Assembly (NCBI RefSeq): GCF_048771995.1
Contig: NC_133026.1
Span: 62,125,001 to 62,189,000, forward strand
Length of the DNA stretch: 64,000 nucleotides
Direction: 5' to 3'
From: Taeniopygia guttata
Taxonomy: Eukaryota; Chordata; Aves; Passeriformes; Estrildidae
The first letter of the stretch is position 1; the number at the start of each line of letters is the position of its first letter. This document shows positions 1 through 11,815 of this stretch, piece by piece. Made by a program: the position numbers and the translations under genes. The notes under the pieces were generated by a model. That model saw only the letters and a program-made list of their open reading frames with translations, was not told where the DNA came from and did not search any database.

Positions 1-2640
1 CACCAAAGTCAGCATGGGAACACCAGAATGGGCCAGAGGTAATGCCAGTCAAAGTCTGAGCTTTTCCAGATTTACACTGTTCTGTCGATCTTTCAAATGA
101 CAGAGCTAAGTCCGGAGCACATCCCCTGTGTTTCCATTGACAAAATATATTAGCTGGTGTGGGACAGGGAGAATCTACATACTTTATTTTTGCTCTTATG
201 TATTTGAGGAGAAACAAGACCTGTTAGAAGGCTGAACCTGACTTAGTATGAGGAGTTTGATGCCAGCCAGGGCTGACAGATCTCAAATCAGAGTAAGAGC
301 TGTGAGTAGGAGAACGGCACTGCAGAGGAATCCCTGGTCCAGTGTGAGAGGCATCACATACTTGGAAGCCCAGAAACTGTCCCTCTGTGCTGCACCTCAG
401 TTCTGGCTCTCTTGCAACACACTAAAAGATTAAGTCATCGAAAGGCTGGATTTAGATATTTATGGGCAATTTTCTTTTAAAGTGAGTTTTGATACAGAAA
501 TATTTTCTCCTCATGCAAAGTCATCTGAGGTGGGTAGGAGGGAATTACCATCCTATAGAGTGTCCTGTAGGATGGAGCATCCAAATCAGTACAGGTGGCC
601 TTTTCATCTTTTTAATGATGGAAAGATGAACTCAGACAGGCAGAGACAGAGGAAGGTACTATTAGACATTTTTGGGTTATCGTGCCTGATACAGCCACCA
701 GGCAGAGACTGATTCACTTCTGGAAAAATACAACACCACAGCCAGACTGCTGAGCCCTTGGCTGCAAAGTGGGCCTGTGACTGCTGCAAGTACAAAGTGA
801 ATCAGCCACACCATGGGCAGACTTTTTCTAAGTACAAGCCTCCAGCTGACAGCAGGCAGTGGGAGCCCAGCTGCCAGAGACAGGGAGTGCAAAAGCAGCT
901 CAGCCCTCCTGGCAGCCAGACCACCATCTCCCACCTGCCCTGTGCCCAGCTCTGGTGCCTTTTGCTCCTTTCACCCACAGCGATTTCGGGTACCTGCCCC
1001 TCGCACTCACGGGCACCTTGCAGCGAGCTCAGGGCTGCCTGTGCGCCCCGGCGACTCGGCACCGTTCCCATGGAGGCCCCCTGTCTATTCTTGTAAAGGA
1101 ACCAATTCAAGTAAACTCTGACTCTATATTCCCACCTTTGCTTGACAAACAGAACAGGGAAATGCCATTAACACGCAAGCCTTCCTCAAACCACCTTGTT
1201 TTTGCTAGTCACTCACTGCCAGTCACAGTGGAAACAACACCACTTCCTCCCACATGCTGTCAGTGCCTAGACTGTAGTTATTTGCTTTTAATTGAATTAG
1301 CCAGCCCATTACTTTTTTGTTATCCTATACAAAGCACTAAGTTCTGCAAACACCTTGCCGGAGTGACTAAATCAGATGGTGAGATAATTATTTCCACCAC
1401 ATCAGTTGCTTCAGTTCCAAATTGGCCATCAAAACACAGGCAGGTAGCTGTGAGGTTCATGGGATGTCCTCAGCAGTTAGGTAACACCACAGACCTACTC
1501 CCAGATAACTGAAGTCATCTCTAGTTTTTTTAACTTTTCTCTCAGGGGTGACATCTCAGCCCACAAAGTCAGTGGAGTCAGGATTTTGAGCCTCTATCCC
1601 AACCCTGTCCTGCTCCAGCTTCTTATATTGTGTTTCACCAGCACCTCAGTTTCCACTAAAATAATATTTGTTCTGTTGTTGCTACAGCTGTCATTAATGC
1701 AATTGCACTCAGTTCACAATACTCCTTGCAGAGAAAAGAAAACTTTTGCTTTAATCATCAGCATAAGAAGTGACAAATGACACATTTGCTTTGTGTACTT
1801 ACCTTATAACTCACCTGCTCCAAGTGCATTTAAAAGCAAACCTGAATGATTTCTCACAAATAAGGACAGGACTGTTTTAGGAGTGGAAGAATGGGTTTGG
1901 ATAGCCTTTAATCATGGATTTACTCTGGACCTACCCCAGACTTTTATTTGCCCCTTAGCAAGCCTCACCAGGTGTTTCCTCACACACTCTAGGGGCAGGT
2001 TAACTTTCCCTCTTGATGGGCAGAAGACCTTGTCCCGTGAATCCTTCTGAAGCATCAGGTAGGTGACCTTTGCCTGGTGCATTTGGTCTCTCCCCTCCAC
2101 CCATGGCATGGGGGAAAGGAGCAGTGGCTCCCCCAGCCCAGCCCACAGGAAAACTGCAAGGGGCTCGTGGAGGAGATGGAGACAATCGATGTGCAAGGCT
2201 TGCCTGCATGCTAATAGAAAGGGAAGGATATCTCTGCTGGACTGTGTGATCCAGAGCAATCCCATGCATTCTGGGAACATAGCACTTCCTTGCACCCGTG
2301 CAGCTCACAGCAACACCTCCTTGCTGGGAGCATGGTCATGGCAATGGCAGTCTGAGGATCTGGGCTTTCCAGAAAGGAAACATTGGCTAGCAATGGCAGC
2401 TTGAACTTTTGCATCATTGGCAATCTTGATGAGATTCCCTGGTGGACTGCACAGGAACTGCTATCTTTGTTCCAAAACTAATAATCTTCACTTTCTGCTT
2501 CCAAACATGGAGCTGAAGATGGCTGGGCAGGAGCAGAAGCACGTGGGTGTCTGTGGGGAGATACTTACCTGAAGCCAAGGAAGCTTCACTTGACTTTGTT
2601 GAGGAACTGAGGAAATATTCAACATCCCACTTTCACTAAG
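1..2640. other. Intergenic, no gene recognised
   Basis: No exon, RNA gene or repeat family is recognised here. Overlapping frames of 60-217 codons occur on both strands at about 680-1510 and 1910-2400, but none resembles a known protein and they overlap each other in several frames, as chance frames do. A small CpG-rich patch sits at about 975-1070. By human synteny the next gene to the left should be EXOC2, pointing toward IRF4, but I see no EXOC2 coding exon. Confidence 0.5.
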
Positions 2641-2659
2641 GTTTCACCACATCAGGACC

Positions 2660-3540
2660 ACTTGCTAACTTTCACTCCTCTTAAAAACATTCTTCAGGCT
2701 ATGCTCTGCTCCTTATCTGATCTCTGGGCTCTCAGTTCCTTCTCTATGGCCACCTTTGTCTCTCCCTCAGCATCATCTTCTTGTCTTCCACCTGGCCTTG
2801 CTGTGACCTTGGCTATATCACTGGCTGTGGTTTTGCTGCTTTTTTCAGCCTCTCTTTGTCCTTCTGCACAAAGGTCATCTCCAACAGCTCTGAGTCTCCT
2901 GATTTTATCTCTCTGTAGCACTGGGTTCACTCTGGCTCACTCTATCCCAGTTCATGAGCTACTTTTACCCCAATCTCCAAGCATGCATGAAAGCCTCCTC
3001 CCTTTCCTCCAGCTCCTCTGGACCCAGCCACACACCTAACATTGACTCCCATAAACACAACCAGATCCTTACTTCTGACTCCATCATCATCCTCTATCCT
3101 CTTTTTCTTTCCTGGCCTCTTTTCCTCTTGCTTGCCGGAGCACCTGTGGCTGCAGTATCCCTCCTGCTGTGCAGCCTTCTGCACCTTTTTTCCCTCCAAG
3201 CTCTTCCTCAAGTTTCCCCCCTATTCTAACCACAACTCACTACTCTGTATTCCTCAAAATCCATCTTGCCCTCCACTTACACCCACACTTAGCAGCCCCA
3301 CTGTCACCTTCCCTCACGGCCAAGACTCCACCACTGCACCTTGGCGGGGTGGGGTCTTTCACTCCCTTTTTCCTCCTCCATCCTCCCCTAGGATGGTCTC
3401 CAGGCTTGCTCCTGGCCCCCTCTCTGATGGTATCCCTCTCTCAACTCTCACTGAGTTCTTCCAGACCTGCCTTCATAACAGATCCCATTCCCCCCACTCC
3501 CCACATAACTGACCCTGTGTGGCCACAAGCAGCAGCTCAT
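2660..3540. other. Pyrimidine-biased (C/T-rich) stretch
   Basis: About 880 bases in which the plus strand is dominated by C and T. This strand bias, not coding, explains the Ser/Pro/Leu-rich open frames across it (up to about 200 codons on the plus strand). It ends next to a T/G-rich low-complexity block. Origin unknown. A similar but shorter C/T-rich stretch lies at 15830-16080. Confidence 0.6.
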
Positions 3541-3577
3541 ACCTGTCCAGCCCTTTTCCAGCCAAATTTAGCATCTC

Positions 3578-3681
3578 TTTTTTTTTTTTTTTTTTTTTTG
3601 GTGTTGTTTTGTTGTTTGTTTTTTTGGGGGGGGAGGTTGTTTGTTTGGGGTTTTGGGGTTTGTTTTTTTTTTTTTTTTTTT
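3578..3681. repeat. T-rich/G-rich low-complexity tract
   Basis: Two runs of about 20 T flank a middle of T and G blocks, including eight G in a row and a GGGG-TTTT-GGGG segment. Such tracts are length-unstable and error-prone in assemblies. No function is implied. Confidence 0.9.
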
Positions 3682-4310
3682 GAGGGGAAAACCTGTCTTT
3701 TTGCACTAATTTTTATTTTTACATTTTTTCATGCCTTCCCTGCTCCCCATGTCTTCATGCGCTGCCTTATTTCTGAGAACTAGCTGACTTCTCCTCCTGG
3801 CCAAAACCCACTTCTCTACTTCTCTACTTCAGACTCTTGCAAAAGGCAGAACACACTAAATGGGCCTAATGAACCCCAGCTATACCTGCAACTGAACTGT
3901 CCTCAACCCACTGTCCTTCTCCACACTTTGTCCTTGCATTCACTGGGTTCACACCTGCAGCCACTGTCCTCTGCCTCCTCCATCCAAAGATGCAGAGTTT
4001 TTCCTGGCAAGGACACATTTTGGCTGGAATGATCCTTGCATCCTGCTAGACTAATTTCAGTACTATCCCATCCACAAGGGTGTGCCAGAGAGGCTGGAAA
4101 AAGGGGCTGCACACGAGCATTCACCTTCCCCTGCCCACAGTCAGCCTACCACCCAAGCTGGTGGCCAGGGGAAAGGGTTGTTGGTGCCAAGAACTACAGC
4201 CTTCATCCTGGGAACACCTGGCATGTGGAAGGAGGAGAAACGGGCCCTTGGGGTATGTGCTTTGTTTTCCACAAGACCTTGCAGGTAAGGTGGAGTTCCG
4301 GAGCTGCAGG

Positions 4311-4338
4311 ATTAGCCTGCAGTGCAGTGCAGGCTAAT
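4311..4338. repeat. Perfect 11-bp inverted repeat (hairpin)
   Basis: The arm ATTAGCCTGCA at 4311-4321 is followed by a 6-base spacer and its exact reverse complement TGCAGGCTAAT at 4328-4338. The loop and the following bases to about 4354 carry a repeated CAGTG pentamer. Both strands could fold into a short hairpin. It lies 270 bases from a (CA)n microsatellite. Confidence 0.85.
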
Positions 4339-4608
4339 TGCAGTGCAGTGCAGCGCCAGGGGATTAATAAGGCACAAGGCACCGATGGACACTCTTCCCC
4401 TGGTGGAGTCTGAAAAATTAAGTGCCTAATATGTGTTGAGAGCCTGTAGCAGATGCTGATCTGCACTTGATTTTTTTTCCTCTCCCCAGCCCAATATTTT
4501 CATAAAATGTTTAGGGTGTCATTAGCATCTCCTTGACATGGAAAAAAAACCCTGCCAGTTGTGTAAAAGATTATTGGAGAGGAGTGAGGGTGGCTTGCTA
4601 GCTGCGTG

Positions 4609-4667
<59 letters not shown>

Positions 4668-4671
4668 ACAC
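4609..4671. repeat. (CA)n microsatellite
   Basis: About 63 bases of CA dinucleotides with two single-base interruptions (CAAA and CATA). Expected to be polymorphic in length. Confidence 0.97.
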
Positions 4672-4854
4672 TGTATGCAATACCTTCATTTTTTGCCTAA
4701 TGACTCTGGCTTTGATATCAATTTCGCAATCAAAAAAAGTAATCAACCTTCACTTTATAAAAATGAAGCCAGGCCAAATAACTTTGCCAGATACCAGCAG
4801 CTAGCAGGCTGCAGGATGGCAAGCAGCACAGAAGTCGTGCTTCAACTTCCTGCA

Positions 4855-5220
4855 CTCATCCTCGCTGCGCTCCCCGGCGTCCTGGAGCACCCCCCACCAC
4901 TGCCTCCCAGAAATGAACTCGTTCATTTCCAGAAAACGCCGCACCGTCCCCCTCCCTGCGGCTGGGACCCCGGGGTGCTTTTGGCTTTGGCGGGGGTGCG
5001 GGTGCCCCCGGGCACAGATGCAGCCCATTCCCCGTGGGCCAGCCCCCGGGAGCCACAGCCGGGATGTGCCCGCCGGAGCCGGGCGGCGCGGCCGGTCCGG
5101 CCCGGCGGCGGTGGCGCCCCTGCAGCAGATGGGGCAGGTCGGAGAGGGACCCCGGCACACGCAGCCTGTCACAGCTCCAGGCTTTCAACTTCCTCCTTGC
5201 GGTTCGCGTCGCCTCGATTT
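4855..5220. promoter_or_regulatory. Orphan CpG island
   Basis: A sharply bounded GC-rich block with roughly 40 CpG dinucleotides by eye, flanked by AT-richer DNA. Vertebrate CpG islands usually mark promoters, but no known gene starts here. The IRF4 3' end is several kilobases to the right. A consensus 5' splice site (GCAG followed by GTAAGC, GT at 5297-5298) lies 75 bases past the island on the plus strand, so an unannotated non-coding transcript starting in the island is possible. It could equally be a distal enhancer with CpG content. I see no protein-coding exon in it. Confidence 0.6.
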
Positions 5221-8200
5221 ATTCATTTCCTTGTAATTCGCAGATAGACATCGATGCTATATTTAAACGGTGCCTGTAACTGTGTGGGGATTGCAGGTAA
5301 GCCATTTTATTTGCAGGGTGATGGTTTTAAAGGAAAGTGAGACTTCAGAGTCATTTTCAGGCTGGCGCTGTCTGCGGGCACGGGTGACCTGCATCCACAC
5401 CCGGTGACACCAGGCAAACACCCGGGACAGACAGCTCCCAGCTCCTCCAGCTTCCTGCCACCACCACCGAGCGGGCTCTTCTGCCTCTGTCCCACAGAGA
5501 CAGCTGCATAAAGCTCAGCAACCCAACCAGCTAATTAGTTCAAACAATAAAATGTTTAAGATGGTGCAATTAAAACTTCCAGGATTCTGTTCTATTTGGG
5601 GGCGGAAGAAGCTCAAGAAGAAAACGCTGTGTTTGGTTTTAAAAGGTGAAAAGGATTTGCAAAATTCCCACGTAAACATCTGTCATTTATTTCACCACTT
5701 TTCCTTTGGAAAGTCCACATTAAGCAATAGAATGGTAGTCTATGTAAAAAACGACAGAGCTGCCAATTCTCTGGATGGAGGGTCACCAACCAGTTTGGCA
5801 AAAGATGAGATAAAGGGTGAGGACACCAACAACTCTTCAGACACAGTCTGGGTTTTTCAGCTGAGTTGTGAAAACCCCATTGCTCTAAACAGCTCTGACC
5901 TTTCCTATTTCTTGGAGACTGACGTCTCCACAGTAGATGAGGTCACTCCCCTGTTTTTGAAGTCTCTCTCTCACTACTCCTTGCATGGGGTTTTTTCTGT
6001 GGGAGGGGACAGTCATGAAGAGGGCTAAACCTCTTGATCATGTGTGAAAAAAGGAAATGAAAATGAGCTATTGGAGATGTATCAAGGCCTGACCCATAAC
6101 TTTGGTTTCTGAGGATATAAAATCATGAAATGCAGATGTTTGAAAGGAAAAAAGTAGGATATCTAGCTCTAAAAGTTAGAGGCTTTATTCTCTGTGCTAG
6201 AAACTAGAAATGCTCAGCCTTTGCTTGTACGAGACAGTAAGGAATGGCTCTGACAGGAGCATAAGAAATCATGGATTCAATCACCTTGAGAAACTGCAAT
6301 TTGAATGTGGTGCCTCAGATGAAGAGAAGTTGCACACCACCTTCCTATTGGAAAGCCTTAGCTTAAATGATTGCCATGATTATATTCTGCTGATCAGTTC
6401 ATGGGTTTGAGGGTCAGAATCACAACTGGGAAGTTGCAATAACATCCTATTCACAGGAATTGTGGTGCTGTCTAGAGACTAATCTTCAAAGGTTGTGCCC
6501 CTCCTAATATGCTCAACTAAGAGGCACTGTCTGCCCTTAGATCTTGCTGCCAGTGCAGAGGAAAACTGATAGAGTACCCAAGAGAGAGTCAAAAGGGTTA
6601 ACTAGACCACAACAAGGTACCCAGCAATGCACATTACCAGATGGCTGCAACCACCAGGAAAAAAGGAAATTTCTTGATGACCATTTGCTGAGTCATATTA
6701 GTCCAGGAAGAGAAGGCATAAGATTGTATGAGATAAATAGTCCCTGATATACAAGCAGGACTTATCCATGGACAATGACAGGCTAATGCATTTTGGAGAC
6801 GCACAGCAGAAGTGCTTGAATCTGAAAGCATCTGACCACTGCGTGTGCTGTGCTGGCCATTCCCAGGTCAGAGAGAATCTGCATCTTGCAGACCTGAGGA
6901 AATCAGGGCTCTCTATCTGCCTGATCCAGATTTAAAAATTGGCTCTTCACAACGGAAGTGAGAAGGAGAAAGATTAACAATATGGTGAGGATGGGATGAA
7001 TTGTCCTTGATGCACATGGTGATGTACAAACTGCACTTGTACTGACATAGCTGAGAGAGCTTGGAAAGCATATTTCAGGTAAGATGCAAGTGTCTGCTCT
7101 AACCTCACTAGGTTCACGTGGACATTCACAAAACTTCCTCTGGGAGGTGGTTTCATTAATACTACACGGACATAATTTCTGCCTGGCTAGTAAAGGGATT
7201 AAAAGATTAAAATATTAAAAGGACAACCAGAGTCCGTAAGTTTTTAGATTTCAGACATTCCTAGAGCAAGGATTCAGAAGTTGGTCTCAAAATTAAAACA
7301 CAGAAAGCCCAAGGGTCAAAGATGAAAACACTTCCCAGAAATATGGAGGGCATGCATTAGCTGTAGTTTCTGAAAAGTCACCTGGATCTCTCTTAGCTTA
7401 AAAGACAGAATTTTTTGCATGATTCATGACCTGTCTTTTGTTGGGAGCGGAAAAAGATAGCTGAAGCCTGGAAGACTGATTTGAGAGAAGTGCCCAACAC
7501 CAGGTCTGGCCTCAGCTGGCAGCACTGTAAGCTGGAGTGGTAGGAGGCTGCCAGATGCCTGCAGAGCCATGCGAGGCAGCCATGCTGTGCAGAAACAATA
7601 AAAATGCATTTGCAAAATGTTTCATTGCCATTGTTTACCAGGGCATGACGCTATTCCTATCTAAGGGATGAAAACCTGGACTGGGCTCTTCGCAGCCTTG
7701 ATAAGTGCCTTTTTGTGGAACAACACCCTGGGCAGAACCATTCAGACAATCAGCTGTCCAGTCAGCCTCTGCTAGGGCCAAGCAGAAAAGCAAGCTCAAA
7801 CCCAGAACCAAGGCATCTAGCCTGTTTTTCAGTTTCCACTTGGGCACAAGTGTTTGCCTTTTCCTCTTGCCAGTTGCCAAAAGGACAACAACAACCCATC
7901 CAGGCAGCATGTTAGTACGTTATTTAACATCTGTCCTTCCAAGAGTCTTATTCTGAGACACCTAAGTAAGCTCCTCCTTCACTGTCATTTCAGCAGGGTC
8001 AGGGCATGGAGCATTCCACAGGCATTGGGCCAGCTGGCTCCTGAAGCCCAGCAGTGGAGCTGGTTGTGGGTCACACTGGATGTGACCGCTCCTCTAGGAT
8101 GCAACAAGGATGCGTTTACCTGACTACATGCTTGAAAGTTAAGTGCACACCAGCTACCTCGCAACTATTCTGAGTCACAGAAACCTGGTGACATCTCTTC
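5221..8200. other. Intergenic, no gene recognised
   Basis: No recognised exon or transposon. The longest frame, plus strand 5552-6028 (158 codons from Met), has no recognisable domain, signal peptide or family match. Its upstream region lacks a clear promoter, so I do not call it a gene. Confidence 0.45.
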
Positions 8201-10828
8201 AGAGCCAACCAAACTCATAAGCATTAAATCAAAAATCAGTAGCTCTCAGCCCACTACCAGCCAGATCAGAGTTCAGATAAAAAACCACTCTGGCAATCTT
8301 TAATATCTTTCAATCCAAGTTCATCTAAATTTGACACACAGTTCTGCCTGGGAAAGGAGGCACATATGATTGTTTCAATCTGCTTGGCCTTTCTGGTGAG
8401 TGCTCTTTCTCTTTCTCTCTTCCCTCCCCCTTCCTCCCCTCTGCCTCTCTACAAGTATACACAGACAGTGATCTGAGAGTGTGCAAGAGAAAATGCTTTA
8501 CTTTTTCCTGAAAGCCCTGTGCCGAGGGTGGTGTTTCCCCACCTCCACGCTGCTGACAAACGCTGATGTAAACACCATGAATATGCCCGTCTAAAAGGCC
8601 ACAGGGGTTTTCACGTGAATCCTGTGTTTTTTCCACAAAACCCATTACACTGTACTTCAGCTTAAAATATATCTCCTTGTTTCTGGTTAACCTACAACTC
8701 CTCTAAGGCTAATACAGTTTACAGGCAAAACTACTCAACAGAACCAAATTTGGAATATAGATACAAAATCCTTTCAAGAAATGGTTGTTACTATGGCAGT
8801 ATTAAAATCAGAAAAACCAATACTGACACAAAAAACGTTAAAAAAAAAAAAACAACCATGCCTTCAGTGTTGACAGGAGTAAAATATGTCATTTACAATG
8901 CCACTGAAAACATAACAGGAAGGAAGTAGACCTCAGAAACTATAAACAGAATTTAACAGAGGTAGGAAGTACCTCAAATGCTTTCACATAGTGACTGTAA
9001 AAAAAATACTGAAAGGAGAAAATGTTTCTTGTTTGCTTTTTGGTTTTTCCCAGCTTTAGGTATTCATAGTTATTTTGAACAGTAAGAAATGGTCACAAAA
9101 GTAAATACAGCTTTAAGTTGCAAAACAATGTATGGTACAAATAATAGCCTGATTTTCCTTCCATTCACCCCCCTGCACCATTCCTCCAAGCAAGCTGTGT
9201 TTGGCCAGAAATTAGATGGTGTTCTTTCTCTCCCTCGCTCCCTCTCTCCCCACAGCTGCTGGCTTTAAATTATGCTACTTCAAGGAAAATAATTAAAAGT
9301 GCATTCCAAAGCAAAGAACTATAATGCACCTTGATATTTAATAGGAGTCTGCACAAAAAGAGAAAATATTCTCCCCTCAATCTTCATATGCTTTACAGAT
9401 ATTGTAACTGTATTGCTCTGTAAGCTCTTGCACACAAAAACCCCTCTCAGGACCCTGATTTCCAACAAAGAGGGGCTACCTGGTAAACTCCCTCCTATTT
9501 GCAACTTCACTACTTCAGTTCACTTTACCATCCTCCTTCTCACTGTTTCCTAGCTTTATGCACTTTAAAGTGTACTGGAAACTCCTAACAATCAGGAACT
9601 AAGTGGCAGTCAGAGGATCCCCGCATGCTGGGCTGGGCAGGAGAGTACCAGCCTAGTCCCCAGCCCCAGAAGTCCTGGAGGGGCAGGGACAGAGCATGGC
9701 AGCACCAGCTCCCCAGCTGCAGGGGCTCTGCTGCACTGTTCATGGACCTGGAAACCAACAGCCGAAGGGGAACCTCCCTATTTTCCCTTTTTCTGCTACC
9801 TGTGGCTAATATTGCAGACATTTCCGTAAGCAAAAATCCTTACCTTTTGACCTTTGCCTGCACTTTTGGCTCAGAACAGAGTTCCCCATAGACAGCCAGC
9901 AGCACTGCCCAGGTTCACAGTGCAGAACCACAGGTGTTAGATTTGTCCCACTATGAAAACAATACATACGCACCCAGTTGGTAGGGAAATAGAAATTTAT
10001 TCCAAGACGTGAGCTGAAGCAATGAGCATATGAAGCAACAACCACTAGAAAAAAAGTGAAAAACACATCAAATATTTGTATTGTACCCGTTAAGTTTGAA
10101 CACAAAAGTCCCTTTCAGTAAATGTATGCACAGGACAAAAGCACATGCAAAAAATCTCAGATGGTCACCTAGAGCATTGCTTTTAATGTCTAAGAAAGAG
10201 GTCTCCTCTACAAAAATGTTTAAGCCAGGAAAAAAAAACCCTTCAAGTAACAAAGTAGAAATGATGTGTTCATTCTGCTTGGCACTGTGGAGAAGGAGGG
10301 GGATAATATATCCCAAAAAAGTATGCATCTTTAAGATGTATAAATTCAAAGTCCTAACACAAGTCTGCTGCCAGACCAAGTACCGTTTTTTCTTCCTCAT
10401 TTAGGAAGTCAAGTGAAGTATGTCTGCTAAGCACAGGGGAATCATGGAGTGAAAGCTGCTAAGACCACATGGTCTGCCTGCCAGCAAGGAAACTTCACTG
10501 ACACACACACACCCAACACACCTCTTTGTCTCTCTAACAGCACCCTACCACTGGAAACTGCAAACTGCATCAAATCCTGCGAACATTCAAACAAGTATTT
10601 CCTTGACTGCCTTAGTACAGAAGGCCAAGTGCTGCTCACCTTGAGCTCTCCCTTCACATTCATTTCAGTACCACTGGAAGAAAGCTGCAAGTGCACACAA
10701 ACAGCAGAGTTGGCTCTGTGTAAGTCAGAGGTGGTGGCTATTTTAACCTGGCTTATGTATGTGACATCAGAAAGGGGTAGCTGGACCATTTCTGTGCTAT
10801 TTGCAAGCTTTGCCAACTTAATTCTAAC

Positions 10829-10865
10829 ACATACATATATACATACATATATATGTGTATGTATA
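10829..10865. repeat. TA/CA-rich microsatellite
   Basis: Alternating ACATACATATAT units, partly self-complementary, within the presumed IRF4 3' UTR. Confidence 0.8.
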
Positions 10866-11308
10866 ATGCATGCATCGGAGCTTACAATTATAAGAAAAAT
10901 GCAATTTATTTATAAACCTGCTCTTCGGGACTCTAAAATCTTAGCGGCTAATCCACTAAATTCACAGGTAACATGAGTTGAACGGTCACTTTTCTTAACA
11001 CAGTACCATAAATGCATTACTTTAGAGACTGCTATCATGGAGGCTAATCCAATAACAACAATGGCAGCAACAAAATTCCTTATCAGGACAAGTGTCAGTC
11101 AGGCATTAAAAAAATATGTCTCTGAAGAATTGCATTGTTTTCAAAAAATACACTGAAATATTCTATACAAGAATATAGGCATCACACTTATGAATCTAAA
11201 TTTATAACCACTTACATGTATCAGCTATTCTCAATAAACCATCTACATTTGCTACCCACCTACAGTAGCTACAGTTTCAAACTGGGAACACTGCAAATTT
11301 ATGAACTT

Positions 11309-11316
11309 TCCCTGAG
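11309..11316 (-). promoter_or_regulatory. miR-125 8-mer seed match in IRF4 3' UTR
   Basis: On the mRNA strand the sequence reads CTCAGGGA, the full 8-mer complement of the miR-125a/b seed. It begins about 356 nt after the stop codon. IRF4 is a reported miR-125b target in mammals, so a site here fits. Functional use in this species is inferred. Confidence 0.65.
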
Positions 11317-11671
11317 ATCAGTAATCCAAAATAAATAGCCCTGCAAAGGTAACAGTGTAAACTCTGGATTTAAGTCTTCGGTAAGGATCAGTCCTCAAAA
11401 GCCAAGAAAAACATTAAGCAAACGTAAACAAAGCAATCATTTTGTCAGTTTCGAGTTAATTCTCAGCGACAGTGGAGCCCCATGCGAGACGTAGCATCCA
11501 AATGTTGAAGACCCGTCAATTTTATTGTACAATACAGTTGTTCTAGTTGCCTATCATTGTACCACTGAACGCGTCCAGCAGGGATTGTGGATCTCCAAAT
11601 CGTGACCCAGATCTGCTCTTCCACTCTGCACAATCTTTACAGTGCCTTTAAAACCACTCCTCCTGAGGTTC

Positions 11672-11815
11672 TTACTCTTGAATAGAGGAATGGCGAATAG
11701 ATCTGTGATAATCCTCTGGACTAGTCACAAGTTCTGGCAAATCATAGCCTCTCAGCAGATGTCCACTGTTTTGTTGAGCAAAGTAATACAGCTGCCTGGC
11801 AAACATTGGTTCAAC
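11672..11815 (-). CDS. IRF4: IRF4 exon 9 (last coding exon)
   Basis: 48 codons including TAA. It begins after the acceptor TTCTTAAG, phase 0, with VEPMFARQLYYFAQQNSG, and ends RSIRHSSIQE. This is the C-terminal autoinhibitory segment that folds back on the DNA-binding domain in IRF4. The segment GHLLRGYDLPE is near identical to the mammalian one. The stop codon occupies 11672-11674. Confidence 0.96.
   Translation of the reverse strand, partial: VEPMFARQLYYFAQQNSGHLLRGYDLPELVTSPEDYHRSIRHSSIQE

Larger units (their letters stand above)
9970..11671 (-). other. IRF4: IRF4 3' UTR (distal end uncertain)
   Basis: AT-rich DNA directly after the IRF4 stop codon, continuous with the terminal exon. Minus-strand AATAAA signals are at 11521-11526 (about 146 nt after the stop), 10905-10910 and 9996-10001. 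The last is followed by a T/G-rich downstream element, so I place a tentative distal end near 9970. Mammalian IRF4 has a 3' UTR of several kilobases, so the mRNA may run further, toward 8.2 kb. The tract contains a miR-125 seed match and a (TA/CA)-rich microsatellite at 10829-10865. Confidence 0.5.

Noticed and set aside
859..1512. 217-codon plus-strand frame
   Set aside because: Overlapped by several other frames on both strands, no recognisable domain, and typical of a locally GC-rich patch with few stop codons.
3042..3783. Long plus-strand frames of 156 and 204 codons, Ser/Pro/Phe-rich
   Set aside because: They follow directly from the C/T-biased composition and run through a poly-T block.
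4606..5247. 213-codon plus-strand frame starting in the (CA)n repeat
   Set aside because: It begins with a His-Thr repeat produced by the microsatellite and continues into the CpG island. No coding signal.
1..8200. 3' end of EXOC2 (the expected left neighbour)
   Set aside because: No open frame or splice-flanked segment resembles EXOC2. It probably lies further left.
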